64,000 bases of DNA from Lumnitzera littorea. Its lineage: Eukaryota; Streptophyta; Magnoliopsida; Myrtales; Combretaceae. Within the stretch, counting starts at the first letter, position 1, and the number at the start of each line of letters is the position of its first letter. The stretch lies in contig JAMXBB010000011.1 of assembly GCA_024138015.1 (NCBI GenBank), forward strand, positions 35,157,651 to 35,221,650. Direction: 5' to 3'. Position numbers and translations under genes: made by a program. Below the pieces are notes generated by a model. That model was not told the origin of the DNA. It saw only the letters and a list, made by a program, of their open reading frames with translations, and ran no database searches. Shown here piece by piece: positions 1 through 12,379 of this stretch.

Positions 1-1622
1 AAAAAGCATCTGAAAATAGCCTTACTAACTAGGAACTCTTTGATCAACCTTCTAATGTTATATCTGTCAAGTATTTCATATAAAGCAATTCTTTGATCAT
101 GTCTCTGAACCTAGGATTAACTCATTTTTTTTTTTAGCAAACTAACCTTTTGAAGAACTCTCTGAACGAGGTCATCTTACAAGTTTGCTCAAAGCCACTA
201 ATTCCAATATCATATTTCATATTAAATTCATACTAAAACATGATCATACATCAAGTTTATGACATCAAGTAACATTATATTACTCAAATCTTCAAATTCC
301 AATATTTACCTCTTTAATACGTTAAGTCCATATCTTAACAACTTATACACACCTCAACCCCAACATAATCCAAATAACTCCAAATTATTCTTCATAGTAG
401 AATATGATCTAAATAAACTCCAAAACCTGATATCAAGGGTATTCATCAAGCCAATTATATGGTCTTCAAGAAAATCGCATTTTTCCTCAAATTTAAAGGC
501 TAAAAAATCCCTAAAAATTATACAAAACTTTTCTGTCCAAAAACTCTTCATGAAATACTTATATGTAATATAAGAACTTACTAGAAAATGTTTAGGCTTG
601 AAACTACACTGATGAGGTCATTTAAAATAACTTCAAAAATAGATCAATTTCATGTGATTTCTTAGGGAAGTCCTATACCCACTTAAAAATTTTACAATAT
701 GGTATTTTCTATAAAAGAACATATAAAAACGTATCAAAATAAAATTTTCCATAATTTTCAGAGTTAAATTAATATTGTTACAAATTTATTGAAAATCAGG
801 TGAAATTTTAACTCACTGGAAAACTTGGACCTTCGACCACCAACACCAACTACCTCCTTGTCGACCCTTCCAAGCACTGTCACCACTATTGTGTGGTAGT
901 GGTGGTTCACTCTTAGGTGCATTCTAGACTCATGTTCACCAATAAAGCTTAGTGTTGCCTATTTTCTTTATATTTTTCCTTGATTTTTACTTTAAATGTT
1001 CTTCCCTTTTTTGAATTTTTCCTAAGTTTCTCAAGTTCAATTAAGGTTCTGGAGAGGATTTGGTGATATATCCAAGGTTGCTTAATGGAAAATAGAGTTT
1101 TGCTCTCTCTATTAAACTTATAGACTCTCCTTTTCCAACATTTTATATGTCATTTGGCTAAATGATCTTGCCAATAGCTATCCATGATGTTTTCAATGCC
1201 TAAATCCATATAAATATGATGGTTTAACAAATTTTATGATTTTTCTTATTAATTTTTAGTTAATTATATATATTTTTAGGTACTTTAAGCCTTTTCAAGT
1301 ATATAATAATTAGACCCGAAGTACACATATTACTTTTATGTCATTTTATAATTTTAGTATTCAAATCATTTATCTCTAAAGTTTGATTAATTTCCGTTAC
1401 CTAATATATGCATTAACAGTGGGTAATTTACAATATAATATAAATTCGTAAAATTAACTACTTTTAAATATAATATTATTATTTTATTATATTTCTATAA
1501 TTCAGGCCTATGGTGTGTCCTCATCTAACTCTTATGACTTACACATGAAATATTCCTCTAATTGACCAATTTTCACGTACACTCCAAATTACCTGTTCGT
1601 AATTTAATGCATACGCTTACAA
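1..1622 (-). mobile_element. Long LTR, terminal part (copy A), cut by the window edge
   Basis: This stretch aligns by eye with the 3' (plus-coordinate) half of the LTRs at 15676-18512, 38934-42375 and 50520-54476. Shared landmarks are a 'gcttgaaactacactg' block near 600, a decayed GGTGG-rich block near 830-910, and an end in 'cttaca' at 1622. In the best-preserved copy the TATA box lies on the minus strand, so the sense strand is minus. No coding capacity is visible. The short open frames at 259-573 and 354-551 sit in LTR sequence and are not genes. The other end lies outside the window, so solo LTR and full element cannot be told apart. Confidence 0.6.
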
Positions 1623-2288
1623 GCCTCTCGGAATCCAACATATAAGATTACGGGGCTCATAGACATATTTCGCTATTTTTACTGTTATTAACAATAATAA
1701 CAATTATGTTAGTTGTATTACAAGAAAGTGGCATAATAATAGGTCCTATATTTGATAAGAGGAGACACATTGCAATGTTTGGTATAGTACTTTCTTTAGT
1801 TATGTTAATACCAATATTGAAAAGTTATGTTGTAATTGCTAACTTAGCCAAATGTATAACATGTTATATCTTAACATATTATGCATTAACATTGCAATGT
1901 TGGCATATGATATAGTACATTGCATACATAAGCAAAGTATCTTCAACAAAGCTGCTAGTATTTGAGATATTACACTAATAATAAATTTGAGATTCTTAGC
2001 TTGAATAAGTTTAGACGGAGTCTTACACTACTTTCTCCAATTTAATTCCATAAAAAAATCTATACTAAAAAACCTTTGCTTATTGCCAAAGTTTTTCATG
2101 TTATAGTCATTAACTATTTTAGTAATTGTTCGTATGTGTCTTAATCTTTAAGTATGGTTGCTTTTAGAAAGATTAGCGTTGTTATTACATTTCTCTAAAC
2201 CATGTCCAACAATACCATGTTCTTAATTTTCTCTTCATGCATAAGTAGGACTTAAAGGCTCTTTGCTTTTCTAGACCTTACATATATA

Positions 2289-2313
2289 TCTCTCTCTCTC
2301 TCTCTCTCTCTCT
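2289..2313. repeat. (TC)n microsatellite
   Basis: About twelve uninterrupted TC units, preceded by a short TA run. Confidence 0.9.
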
Positions 2314-3673
2314 TTACCTTATAGGTTAGACATAAATGGATAAGATGTCTATCTCCTTCTCTCTTGACCAATTGACATAACAATAAACCAAACCCAACAC
2401 ACTTAGTAACCATTTGTACATGTGCCTCTTTACAAGCATGCATATCTAATTCCCCATAAGTTGTTGATTCATTCATATATAAATTTGAATAAACTAAGGA
2501 ACAAACATCTTATATTACACGGAGTGCTCAAATGAAAGTTGACTTAAATTATAAAAGAATCAAACTACTCTCTAGTAATCTTGATCAAACTAACTCTACA
2601 TGAAAGAAGTAAAATAGGAGTAGCAAAACATTATTATCACAAGTATGCACTCAATAGGAGTAGCAAACTAGGAGCACTTGTTTCTATCTATTTATTTAAT
2701 GAAGTACATGTCAATGAATTACCTATAATAGATGAAAAATGGTATGTTAAAGAGATTGAAATGAGAGCTGGTGGAGTATAAGTATTATCTTCCAAAGATC
2801 ATTATACCTTAATGAATCAATATACTACATGAAGCATAAATTGACTGAACTAAATAACATAATAAGATAAAGCCTCTAGATTATTTCCTAAAGAAACTTA
2901 ATACAACAAATGTGCCTTTGTTCTTTGGCCTCCTTGCAAGATAAAGTGCATGAGCTATATTTTCTTCCAATAGCTATCGCTAGTTACATAAAAAGGGTAG
3001 TTTTAATTAGTTATAAACTTGTGATTGAGAAAAAAAAAAATTGATTAAGTCATCATATTTTTATTTAGGTCAAGTCGATAAGTTTCAAGGATACAAACCT
3101 AGAGCATCATGGGATTTTTTACTTAAACTAAACAATAAATTGTAGAGTCTCCTTTTGAGGTCAATAAGATGGTTTTGAGAGCTCTAAGGGATTCAATTAT
3201 GGAGTGGTTCAAAAAGCCAATTGTTTAACAATTTCTTCCGAATGAAATTCCATGAAGGGGTAACATTCCTATACATAAGCTAAACAAGCTCTTTCATAAT
3301 TTAGCACCTAAAATTCAATCTTTAATGCCTCCCAAGCCTCTCATGTCTACAAAAGCAATACGAAATGTTTGAGGGCACTAAACTTGTGACTTTTGAGTTT
3401 TGATCAATAAGGTATGGTACTTTGGCTACCAAAAGTTTCATCTGCCACTATAGTACGTATGTAGATGTAGTTTTCTTATGATTTGCAAAAAAAGCTAATT
3501 ATTTTTAATCAAGGCCTATTCACTCTAAATGAATGTAACATAATGTATTTTACCTCCTAGTATATGGATATATTCTTTTGACGATCTAAACCTTTTCATG
3601 TAATTAGATACTAAGTCTAGGGTGCTTTTAGTTATAGGCCTAGGTTTCATCCCTAGTCTCATCTTATTTACCC

Positions 3674-3692
3674 AAAAAAAAAAAAAAAAAAA
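3674..3692 (+). repeat. Poly-A tract, possible retroposon tail
   Basis: A run of 19 A follows '...cttatttaccc'. The LINE in the TRAPPC2L intron ends similarly in '...caaccc' plus A12, so this may be the 3' end of a 5'-truncated LINE lying just upstream. I found no coding match and no clear target duplication, so a plain A-tract is equally possible. Confidence 0.35.
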
Positions 3693-5144
3693 GAGAGAAG
3701 GAAATGGAGCAGATGTTTATTTTAAGTGTTCATTTCTTTATTGGAGACAGCATGTTGTCTTAAAGTAGTAAGTGGATCTCCTCTTAGTCATTAAACCATG
3801 AAAACTAACATGAAGCAATGTAGGCTTGTATAATGTGCTAGAAGCAATTTTAAATTGATCATCTTATTATATCAAACTTGTGAAGGAATGTGGAAGCTTT
3901 TGGGACTTATTTTAGTCCATGCATATTTCTTCAGGTTTTTGGTTATGATGTTTGTTCATAAAAAGGGGGACTATTGAAGTATTTAAAATTAATCTTACTC
4001 CATCTTCAACATGATTTTGCAATGACACTGTGAAGATCTCACATTAATCTCAAAGCTACACTTAAAACATGGTTAAAAAAGAATGATGAACTAAAATAAA
4101 TGTGTGGCTCAAACAATTATTTCATAGCTCAAACACAACATTCATATGGCATGGTCTAATTTGCTTCAATAATTTTTTTCTACATTTTGTTTCTAGAAAT
4201 TTGAAGAGAATCCTTTTACAGACTACCATAAAATGTAGACATGAAAAGCTTATACAGTTAGTAAGCAGGTACTATCACATCTTATCTATTTATGAGCAAG
4301 TAACTTTCCAAGAGATTTGGCAAAGAGTTTAGTGTAATAGCTCAATTGTTATTGTTGGAATTCCTAAATTGATGCATTCTTAAAAAGCCATATTCTTGTT
4401 CCCGATCAAAGGTATGAACTAAGAACAATACCATGTGAACCTACCTGATATTTATATAGACTCACATGTTATACCATGTACCTTATTTTTTTACAGTTTT
4501 TCAGTAAAGCAATGCTCTAAGCCATATAATATCCAAACTATAAAGTATTGATTATGCACAAATTTTAATATCATCCTAGGTTGATTAAATTAGATAAAAA
4601 TTTTAAAACATATATAATAAAAAAGGGAGAGAAAAGATGACACTGGAGACCAACTTAGATTAGACCAATGTAAGTAGTTTCTTCCAGATACTGTATAGCA
4701 GATTGGCACCTTCTCATATTTATCAATCTGTTTGTTAGACACATGAACTAAAACTTGTCATTCACTTGTGTTAAAATTTAGATTGGCATCTTGCACTACC
4801 TATATTGTCATTGACTAGATTAAACAGGTATGAAACTTTATGCTGTTATAGCAACAGTTGAAACTTTCTACCCTATTCCTATAATTTTTTAAAGTTAGGA
4901 GTTTTAACTGAAAACCATATGTGATTATTAGTTTCATATTTCCAATTAATTAGCTGATAAAAGGTGGAATCGCAATTCTACTTATAAAATAAATCCTATT
5001 ATTAGTACTGGTGATGTTTTTGCTATTATAAAAAGTATGTTATAAGATCTCTTGAGAAAATTGGTAAATTTTTATCTTTCTTGGACAAATAAACTTTATT
5101 TTTCAGGAATTTACTTGTGTTATGTTGTTTTTGTTTATGTATGA

Positions 5145-5522
5145 ATGAATCAAAATTTTTTATTTTGTTATGATGACCTAATTACAGTATCAGAGCTTAG
5201 CCTTAAAGATATAAGCAAGAACATAGTGGAAATCATATTCCAATCAAGCTGGCCTAAGAAACATACTCCCATTTGCACGATAGACCGAATCCTTAAAGTC
5301 CACAACACTCAAAGAACCATCTCAAAGTTCGAAAAGTATAAAGATTCCATAAAAACCAGAGCCACCAAACTCCTTAAGAAACATCTAAGATGCATAGCAG
5401 ATGTCAACAAGCTCCTAAGAGTAACTTACTATATTACTTCTCCAACTTCAGTTGGGTATACATATTGGCCAAATCAATGCCTACCTAAGATTGAAACTAA
5501 CATGGGGGTTTTAAGAAATTAA
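5145..5522 (+). pseudogene. Decayed fragment of a plant C2H2 zinc-finger/PARP-like protein
   Basis: The 125-residue frame contains the phrases NIVEIIFQSSW, ICTIDRILKVHNTQ, ISKFEKYKDSIK and KKHLRCIADVNKLLR. From memory of plant proteomes, these match the start of the PARP-like domain in a family of C2H2 zinc-finger proteins (Arabidopsis At4g27240 and relatives), where the usual text is close to ILKVHNTQKT...FEEYRD...KHPRCIADGNELLRF. Similarity stops after LLR (about 5425); the catalytic-like remainder and the N-terminal zinc fingers are absent. The sequence before the similarity (about 5145-5200) has no match I know. I read it as a broken gene fragment, not a functional gene. No poly-A tail marks it as a processed copy. 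Confidence 0.5.
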
Positions 5523-5984
5523 CTCAAATCTATTCTATATTGGTCACTTCAATGCATAAATAAATTAGAGTCGAATATATGGATGACTATGGAATAACCT
5601 AACATGAATTGAAGCACAAAGAATAACCTAAATTGAATGCAAAAAATAGTGTACCTTATTTCTTCTTAACTTATTTAAAACTTTGAAGTAATCACTGGTT
5701 AAAATTAAGCACCTATTTGTTGAATCAATCCTCTATGGCATTTCAGCAAACAATATGTGAGCTTGATTAAATTTCATAAAATTACAAAAAAAAAAAAATT
5801 GAAATGAATTAGCAAGTAGTACTCATTAGAAATTTAGTGTAAGTGTGGGATAGTCAATTTTGGAAAAAAGAAAGGAGAATTTGTGTATGTTATTTTGCAA
5901 GTAGAGAGGAGTTCAATTGAGTATGCGAAAGTGAGAGAGTACTCTAATTTGAGTGAGGGAAGGGAATTTTTGTTTTGGATATGA
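5523..5984. other. Intergenic AT-rich DNA
   Basis: No gene or repeat structure recognised. It contains a short A-run near 5788-5799 and leads into the palindromic array. Confidence 0.5.
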
Positions 5985-6640
5985 GTTACGCTTATATCAC
6001 ATTTGTTAAATGTAATATAAAAATATGTAGTGTTTCATTAAAACTATATCACATTTAACAAGTGCGATATAAACTTAGGCTTGGCTTATCTCGCATTTAG
6101 TGTGAGATAAGGCTTAGCATTTTTAGTATTAGTAGGGCTAAGCCTATATCCCATGTGGTAAATATGATGTAAGGCTTAGCATATCTTACAATTACTAAAT
6201 GCGATATAAAGAAGACTTAGCATATCTTACAATTACTACATGTAATATAAAGCTTAGCATATTTAGTTGGCAAAGCCTATATCTCATTTAGTAAATACAA
6301 TGTAGGGCTTAGCATATCTCACATTTACTAAATATAATATAAGTGTTGGCATATTTGGTTTTAGTAAGGCCAAGCTTATGTCACATTTGGTAAATGCGAT
6401 GTAGGCTTAGCATATCTCACATTTAATAAATGCAATATAAAGGTAGCATATTCAATTTTAGTAGGGTCAAGCTTATATCACATTTGGTAAATATGACAAA
6501 GCTTTATAAGGTTTCTTGCATCTTCTATATGCAATAAAGTTCTAGTATTAGTTTTCATATATCACATTTTATAGATGCAAGATATTTGTTGAGCTTTGTA
6601 TCACACCTTATGAATACGATATAGCCTTGGTATATTTGTT
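5985..6640. repeat. Array of short palindromic repeats
   Basis: A motif close to TATATCRCATTT-NN-AAATGYGATATA recurs many times, separated by 'ggcttagcat' phrases. Whole and half copies occur near 5993, 6045, 6085, 6150, 6190, 6225, 6280, 6320, 6380, 6415, 6475 and 6600. Most copies are near-perfect inverted repeats around the centre, so each could form a small hairpin. A longer period of about 100-130 bp (gtagggc-aagc-tatatc ... cttagcatatctcacattt) runs from about 6131 to 6480. No coding potential. It resembles subterminal repeat clusters of CACTA or Mutator-type DNA transposons, but I found no transposon termini, so the class is open. Confidence 0.7.
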
Positions 6641-7684
6641 ATTTTTTTCATGTAATTCATATTTGTGTAATGTTTTTTTAAATGTTATAAACATGTCTCC
6701 TACCCTTAGAGATAATATATGTATAGATATACATGTATACATAAATATGCAAGAGATACATTATGGATGCAAATCAAATATAGATAAAATATAAATAATA
6801 AATAAACCAAAACAAATGAACCATTTATTTGAATAATAAGATTACTAAGTATGAAAAATAGGATCTGCTTAAATTATCTCGCATACTATTAAACTTTCTA
6901 CATATGTTTAATTACTAAAAATCTTGCTTTCGTTCTTTTTATCTTTTTGTTACACCATTATTGTGTTTATTGCACTAAAATCTAAGGATGTCTCAAGATA
7001 ATTAGTTATCAACCAAAGTCGAATGGCCTAGATTCCAATATTGCAATAAAAAATGTAGAGGAGACATACATATTCCTAAACCGTTTTAGACATATCTAGA
7101 CATTAGCTAATGTCTTTATAGTCCCTTAGCTTTCAACGAATGTATTCATTTTGATCCCTTTTTTCATATAGAAGTTGATTAAAAGGAAAAAAAAAACACT
7201 ATTTTTCCCCCTTTTTTCCTTTTTAGAAAAACTTACATTTTACACAAAAAATAGTTAGGCATTTTATGTCTTGAATAATTGCAACAAATGAGCTCCTTTA
7301 AATAATTATTGGTTTTAGATGAGCAAGTTTAAATTGTATAGTGGTGAAGTTAAGTTGCTTTATTTAACAATAAATGTTAAGTTGATAAAATTATAAAAAG
7401 AATTCAAGTAATTAATATGAAATTTTACATAATCGAAATGAGAAAGGTACTTTAGGTATTTTAAAATTTCTAATTACTTGAGGTATGAGTATGGATAAGA
7501 AATTATTATATTACTAAATAATATTAACCATAGTTAATTTAGTAAGGCATTTAGACGGTTTAAATATTTAAGTTCTTATTCATGATGATAATAGACAATT
7601 ACTAAAGCAACCTTAAATAGTAATTAACTAAGTGATAGTAATTTAATAATAAAAAAGTACAATTTCAATTATGAAATTTTGCGA
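6641..7684. other. Intergenic AT-rich DNA
   Basis: No gene, RNA or transposon recognised; many A and T runs. Confidence 0.5.
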
Positions 7685-8585
7685 CTTTTCTAATTTAGTC
7701 ACCTACTTTTACTTTTTTTTTTTTCTATTTCAATCCTTACTATTTGTAAATGATTACAAACAAGTCATTTATTAACTAACTGCTAATTTTTCCATTATGT
7801 GTGATACATGATGCCATCTTACTAGTCTACATGATTTATTAAATAAATAATGTAATAAATTATTAAAAAATTTTACAATAATAAAAATTAAAAAATGTAA
7901 GATAAAAAAAAATTGCATAAAAAATTTAGATAATAATATAAATATATGTATGTATAATTTAAGTAAAACTAGAAAAAAAAAATGGAAAATAAGCAAAAAA
8001 TGAGTTGTTTGACCCATTGGTAATAGTAAGTAATCGAACATCATTAAGATGGTAGGCAGCCATCCTAAGACACCAAAATAAAAAAAAAAAAAGAAAAAGA
8101 AAAAGAAAAAAAAGTAATGTGAAAACCCAATCGAGTTAAAATTGGGATGCTAGTAGGCGGTACAATCCATTTTTCATGAAATAGCCTTTCTAATCATCTC
8201 TAAACTTAAGGTGGTTAGAATTATTTTTTTTTAATTTTTTGCTTCTTCTTTTTTTTATTCTTTATTTTTTTTATTTTACTTAAAATATATATTATTATAT
8301 GATTTTTAATTATATATTCTTTTCTATTTTTCTTTTTATGTTTTCCTAAATTTTATTCCATTTTATATTTTTATTTTAAATATTTAGTTATATTATTTAT
8401 TTAATTAATTAAAACACGTGGATTAATAAGACAATGCCACATACCACCCTTAATGAAATTACTAATAGCTAACTAATGAATGACTTGTTTGCAAATTTTA
8501 TAAATATGAAATAGAAAAAAAAAAGAGTATTAAGGACTTAATTAAAAATGGTAATAAAAGTTGATGACTAAAAATATATTTTTCC
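7685..8585. mobile_element. Foldback-type element with long inverted arms
   Basis: The left arm (about 7685-8000) is the inverted complement of the right arm (about 8222-8585), with gaps. Clear matching blocks are 'acaaacaagtcatt' at about 7757-7770 against its complement at about 8483-8495, 'tttctatttca' near 7722 against 'tgaaatagaaa' near 8507, and 'tagtcacctacttttac' near 7694 against the complement ending near 8575. Inner parts of the arms are very AT-rich and still pair. The roughly 220-bp loop contains an A-rich tract (8078-8114). No transposase is encoded; the open frame at 7772-8044 is a by-product of the T-rich strand. Long arms fit a non-autonomous Mutator-like or foldback element. 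I could not fix the exact ends or a target duplication. Confidence 0.6.
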
Positions 8586-10140
8586 ATTTAATAATTAGGC
8601 TACCAAAGCCTTAATAAGAAACTTAATTTTGAACTTTAGAAAATAGAAAAATTCTAGAACCTTCCCTTACTTCCTCTCTCTTGGACATTAATTTATAGGT
8701 TGTAGAAGCTCTTTCCTTTCTTTAATGGATCAATCAAGCAAGACTTTAGAGAAACTAAGTACTTGTTCACTTTACATGAATTCCTCTTTCAATCTTCCTT
8801 TATTGCCTATGAATTACTATTATGGTATTTAATTCATGTTTCTATTCATTCCTCAAATATTGAATAGCAGTTCTTAACTTAAACATAAGAAATGCAATTG
8901 AAAAAAAAAAAAAAAAAAACTACCCTTGTCTTCTTCTTCTTTGTCATCATTATTCCATTACCAACACCAATACACCACCATGCACCAATGGACTACCACC
9001 AAGCAACACCCTGAAGATTATTGATCCCTTTTTTGAGAGATGACGCATAATGTACTAGGAGTCATATATATATGATATGATAATCAATTTATGAACTTAA
9101 AATTTTGTTCTGGATAACTTATCTAAAATTTTAATGTCTAAAGAGGAGATATGTTTTGAACTAGTATCAATTGTGGTATATGTAGAGGAGGTAGATAGTG
9201 AAGGAGATGTCTAAGAAAGAAGATGGAAGAAGAAGAAGGAGTAAGTGTGTTATGGTTTCTTAATTTTGATTATAGGTTTATTTCTTACCTGTCTTTTTGT
9301 TCAATTGAACAATGTAATAGTCATTCCCTCCTTATTCTATTCCTTAGTAATTGGACGAAAGTACAGAAGAAGCATATAGATTAAGTAATTTATCAACTTC
9401 AATAAGTAAACCATACTATCTTAAAATTAAGCTTTAAATCTAATAAGTATAGTAAACTTTAATCTTATGTTTGCAAGGATTTGACTAAAAAAAGTATAGG
9501 TATACAACTTTTAATTTAGTAGTTTTATATTAGCATGAATGAGCTACCCTTAAGAAATTATGTTCAAGAGGCACAAAAAAAGATCAAAGGAATTACTAGG
9601 TCTATTCCTAGAGTAGACATGTTCATTGCTCACACTAAAAGGGGAACATTTTTTAGATTGTCTATTCTAAGTTAATTTTCATCAACCATTAAGTCATACA
9701 GTTGTAGTAAATGATCAATTATACAAGTTGCAGTATGAAAGCATTAAGCTTTTATGCTACTGTATAGCTACATAGGGTCTATTAAAAAAAAAGTAACTAG
9801 AAAATGTTGTAGTTGAACATATTTTCAATAAGAATAAACTTAATCAAACCATTTCTTCCAACAAGGAGAACATAATGAAAGCAATAAGAAAGATGTAGTG
9901 AAAGCAATAAGAAAGATGAAATGGAAATTAATATGAATGTGCCTAATTAGAATGGACATTCCCAAGTAAGTAAGCCTATCAATGAGGAAGGCATAAAAGA
10001 TAATAATAGTTGTTATAGAGATGGCATTTATGTTACAAAGCAAGTTAGGGACAAGAAAAATTCGAAAGCAAAACATGCTAGGGGTAACCAAAACAAGACT
10101 ATATATAAAGGAGAGGCATTAAATCATATTTAAGAAAAGA
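8586..10140. other. Intergenic DNA left of the outer gypsy element
   Basis: No gene recognised. It contains a 19-A run (8901-8919) and a 24-bp local tandem duplication (gaaagcaataagaaagatg at 9876 and 9900). With 27192-28341 it forms the empty site of the outer element. The flanks could be old LINE ORF1 sequence, but I could not confirm that. Confidence 0.45.
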
Positions 10141-10145
10141 GGCTG

Positions 10146-11045
10146 TGATGGGGCACAAATGTTACAAGTATAACACCTGCACAAATGTGAGCCCCTAACA
10201 AGGTTTTAGCATAACATACATGGTTCCTTTGAGAATAATCGAAGAAATGACAAATGGATTAGGGCAAAGTTTTAGGTATAAGTTAAGCAAATGTGAGGTG
10301 CTCATGAATATGACACAACACTTAAGCACTCACAATCAAAACTTACCAAATGTGACTCATCAGTCTAAGGTAATGGATCGCTCGTTGCATAAAACTTACG
10401 CAAAGGTTTGATATGAATTAGGGTTAGGGTTCTTAACGAAGAGAGGAGAAAACTTAATAATTTTCATTAATCAAAAGGAAAACATCTAATTACAATAATG
10501 CTCATAACGAGGTATTTATACTTCGTTTTTAGGGTTACAAAATGATACATGTGATTACCAAAATGGGGTAAAACTAAATACAAAAATGTATAAAAAGAGA
10601 AAGGAAAATCTTGAAATCCTTGTAGAAAGAGAATATCTGATGTTAACTAATATAATTGAACATCGTGGGATACATGTCTTTAAGGGAGAGGCTAGAAGAT
10701 TTGGTACGTAACAAATTCTGATGCATTGAGATAAAATCGGCAACTTCTAGTTCCTTAGTAAACTCAGAACATTCTCTTTGGCAAGCCTAGACTTATAGTG
10801 AAGGGGGTTCTACAGAAGAGGGTAGCAAGGCTAATTCTGAGTTTATGAACGGTTCAGCTTGACTTTGTTTTGATGTTAGGACTATACTCCATGCACTATG
10901 ATAGCTTGAACGCGTACACAAGTGAACTCTGCAAATCAAGTCGGCTTCTTTAATACTTGGTTGACAGTTAAGGATCTGATAGGTGAAGTTGGTTCACCCT
11001 TTTACTCGGGAGCGGATGAGGGTACCTAGAGGTTGATTCTAATCG
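10146..11045 (-). repeat. 3' LTR of the outer gypsy element
   Basis: Collinear over its full 900 bp with 26287-27186; in the parts I compared by eye roughly nine bases in ten agree. A TATA box (TATAAATA, minus strand) lies at 10513-10520. The end nearest the purine tract reads CG where its partner has TG. Confidence 0.93.
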
Positions 11046-11054
11046 TTCCCTCCT
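11046..11054 (-). other. Polypurine tract, outer element
   Basis: The minus strand reads AGGAGGGAA immediately before the 3' LTR, the expected position for plus-strand DNA priming. Confidence 0.75.
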
Positions 11055-11499
11055 AGTTGTTTAGGATATAAGATCAAATCTTCGGAGTTCCTTGTTGATT
11101 GTTATCCTCAGACATGTATGGACTTAGGTTAGCAATATTGAAGACATTAGAAACTCCATACCCCTTGAAGAGCTCGAGCTTATAGGCATTGTCACTAATC
11201 TTCAAAAAGGACTCTAAAAGGTCTCTTAGCTTAGGATGAAAGCTTGTTTTTTCTTTTGTTCAAAAACCTTTCTTTGTTGAGATATAGCCATATAAGATCT
11301 CCTAGTTGGAATAGCTTCTTTTCCCTTTGCCCTTAGCTTCCTCATACTAACTTTTCAACAGCTTTGATCAATTACTTGAAGACTTTCTGGTAAGTTTATT
11401 GCAGAGTTTTAACTCTATCTTTAGCTCTTAGATCAACTTATTCTTTAGGCACCAGTATTTAATCAAGTGGTAGCTCCAGGTTGAAACCATAGATGATTG

Positions 11500-12200
11500 C
11501 AAGAGGGGTCTTGCTTATTGTGCTATGAACATATTTGTTATAAGTGAATTCTACAACAAGTAGGCAAGTATCTCAATTGGCATGGTTTCTTCCAACAATA
11601 GCTTGAAGTAGGGATCCTAGTGTCAATTTGTAGATGGCATGATGCACTAAATAGTAACTTAGTCTTTAGTTGACACCACAAGATCTTCCAAAAGTGACTC
11701 AAAAATTTTTGGTCCCTATCAAATACTATATTTCGAGGAACTCCATAAAGCTTCATAATCTCCTGCAAAAATATAAAAGAAATAACTCAAGCATCGTTAG
11801 TCTTGTTATAGAGCACATTGATCGTTCGTCTTATTATAGGACACAAAATGTACCATCTTGCTAAACCTATCGACCACTGCCATCATAGCATCCTTTCCTC
11901 ATGCTATTTTAGGTAAGCCAAGTATAAACCTATACTCAAATCAACCCATAATTTGGTAAGAATAAGTAACGACATAGCCTTTCGTTGCATTGCTCAACTT
12001 TTAACCTCTTTTACAAGTTACACATCTCTCAACAATTTGTCCTAGGCCAGTAGAATCTCCACTTCAATAGTTCCTATGTCCTTCTCTCTCCAAAATATCC
12101 AAACAATCTTCTACTATAAGCTTCCCTAACAAGTAACTTTAATATTGAACAAGTTAGCATACATAGTTTTCTAGCTTCGAAAAGATAATGATCCTTAATG
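11500..12200 (-). pseudogene. Integrase remnant, outer element
   Basis: The minus-strand frame at 11538-11768 reads MQEIMKLYGVPRNIVFDRDQ and continues KFLSHFWKIL, the part of the gypsy integrase core around its second catalytic Asp. Upstream at about 11790-12000 are pieces of the first catalytic block (AVVDRFSKMVHFV). The region around the third catalytic residue is lost to frameshift after HLQID. Zinc-binding (HHCC) remnants lie near 12010-12150. Several stops and frameshifts make it non-functional. Confidence 0.8.
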
Positions 12201-12379
12201 AAGTAGTCATCCAAAGTCTTTCCTTCTATGCACTGACCATAAATGGGACCAAAATGTGGATCCTGTAAATATTACTCTTGGATACCCGTAAATACCATCA
12301 GTCTTATTTGTAGGTTGAAAAGCATTACATGCCATCTAGATAAGGCATCCACAACAACATTTGCTTTCCCTTTCTTATA

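Larger units (their letters stand above)
1623..5144. other. Gene-free AT-rich intergenic DNA
   Basis: I recognise no gene here. The stretch holds a dinucleotide repeat, a poly-A tract, and small open frames (1706-1915, 2581-2781, 4102-4332) that lack any recognisable domain and are probably chance. A short phrase (aataggagtagcaaa) is repeated near 2620 and 2655. Confidence 0.6.

Noticed and set aside
2252..2476. 74-aa minus-strand frame with an Arg-Glu run
   Set aside because: The RERERE run is the translated TC microsatellite; no support for a gene.
5985..6640. CRISPR-like array
   Set aside because: Repeats are imperfect, palindromic and irregularly spaced, with no unique spacers; the genome is a plant's.
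9840..10091. 83-aa minus-strand frame
   Set aside because: Low-complexity Ile/Phe-rich translation of an A-rich plus strand next to the outer element; no family match.
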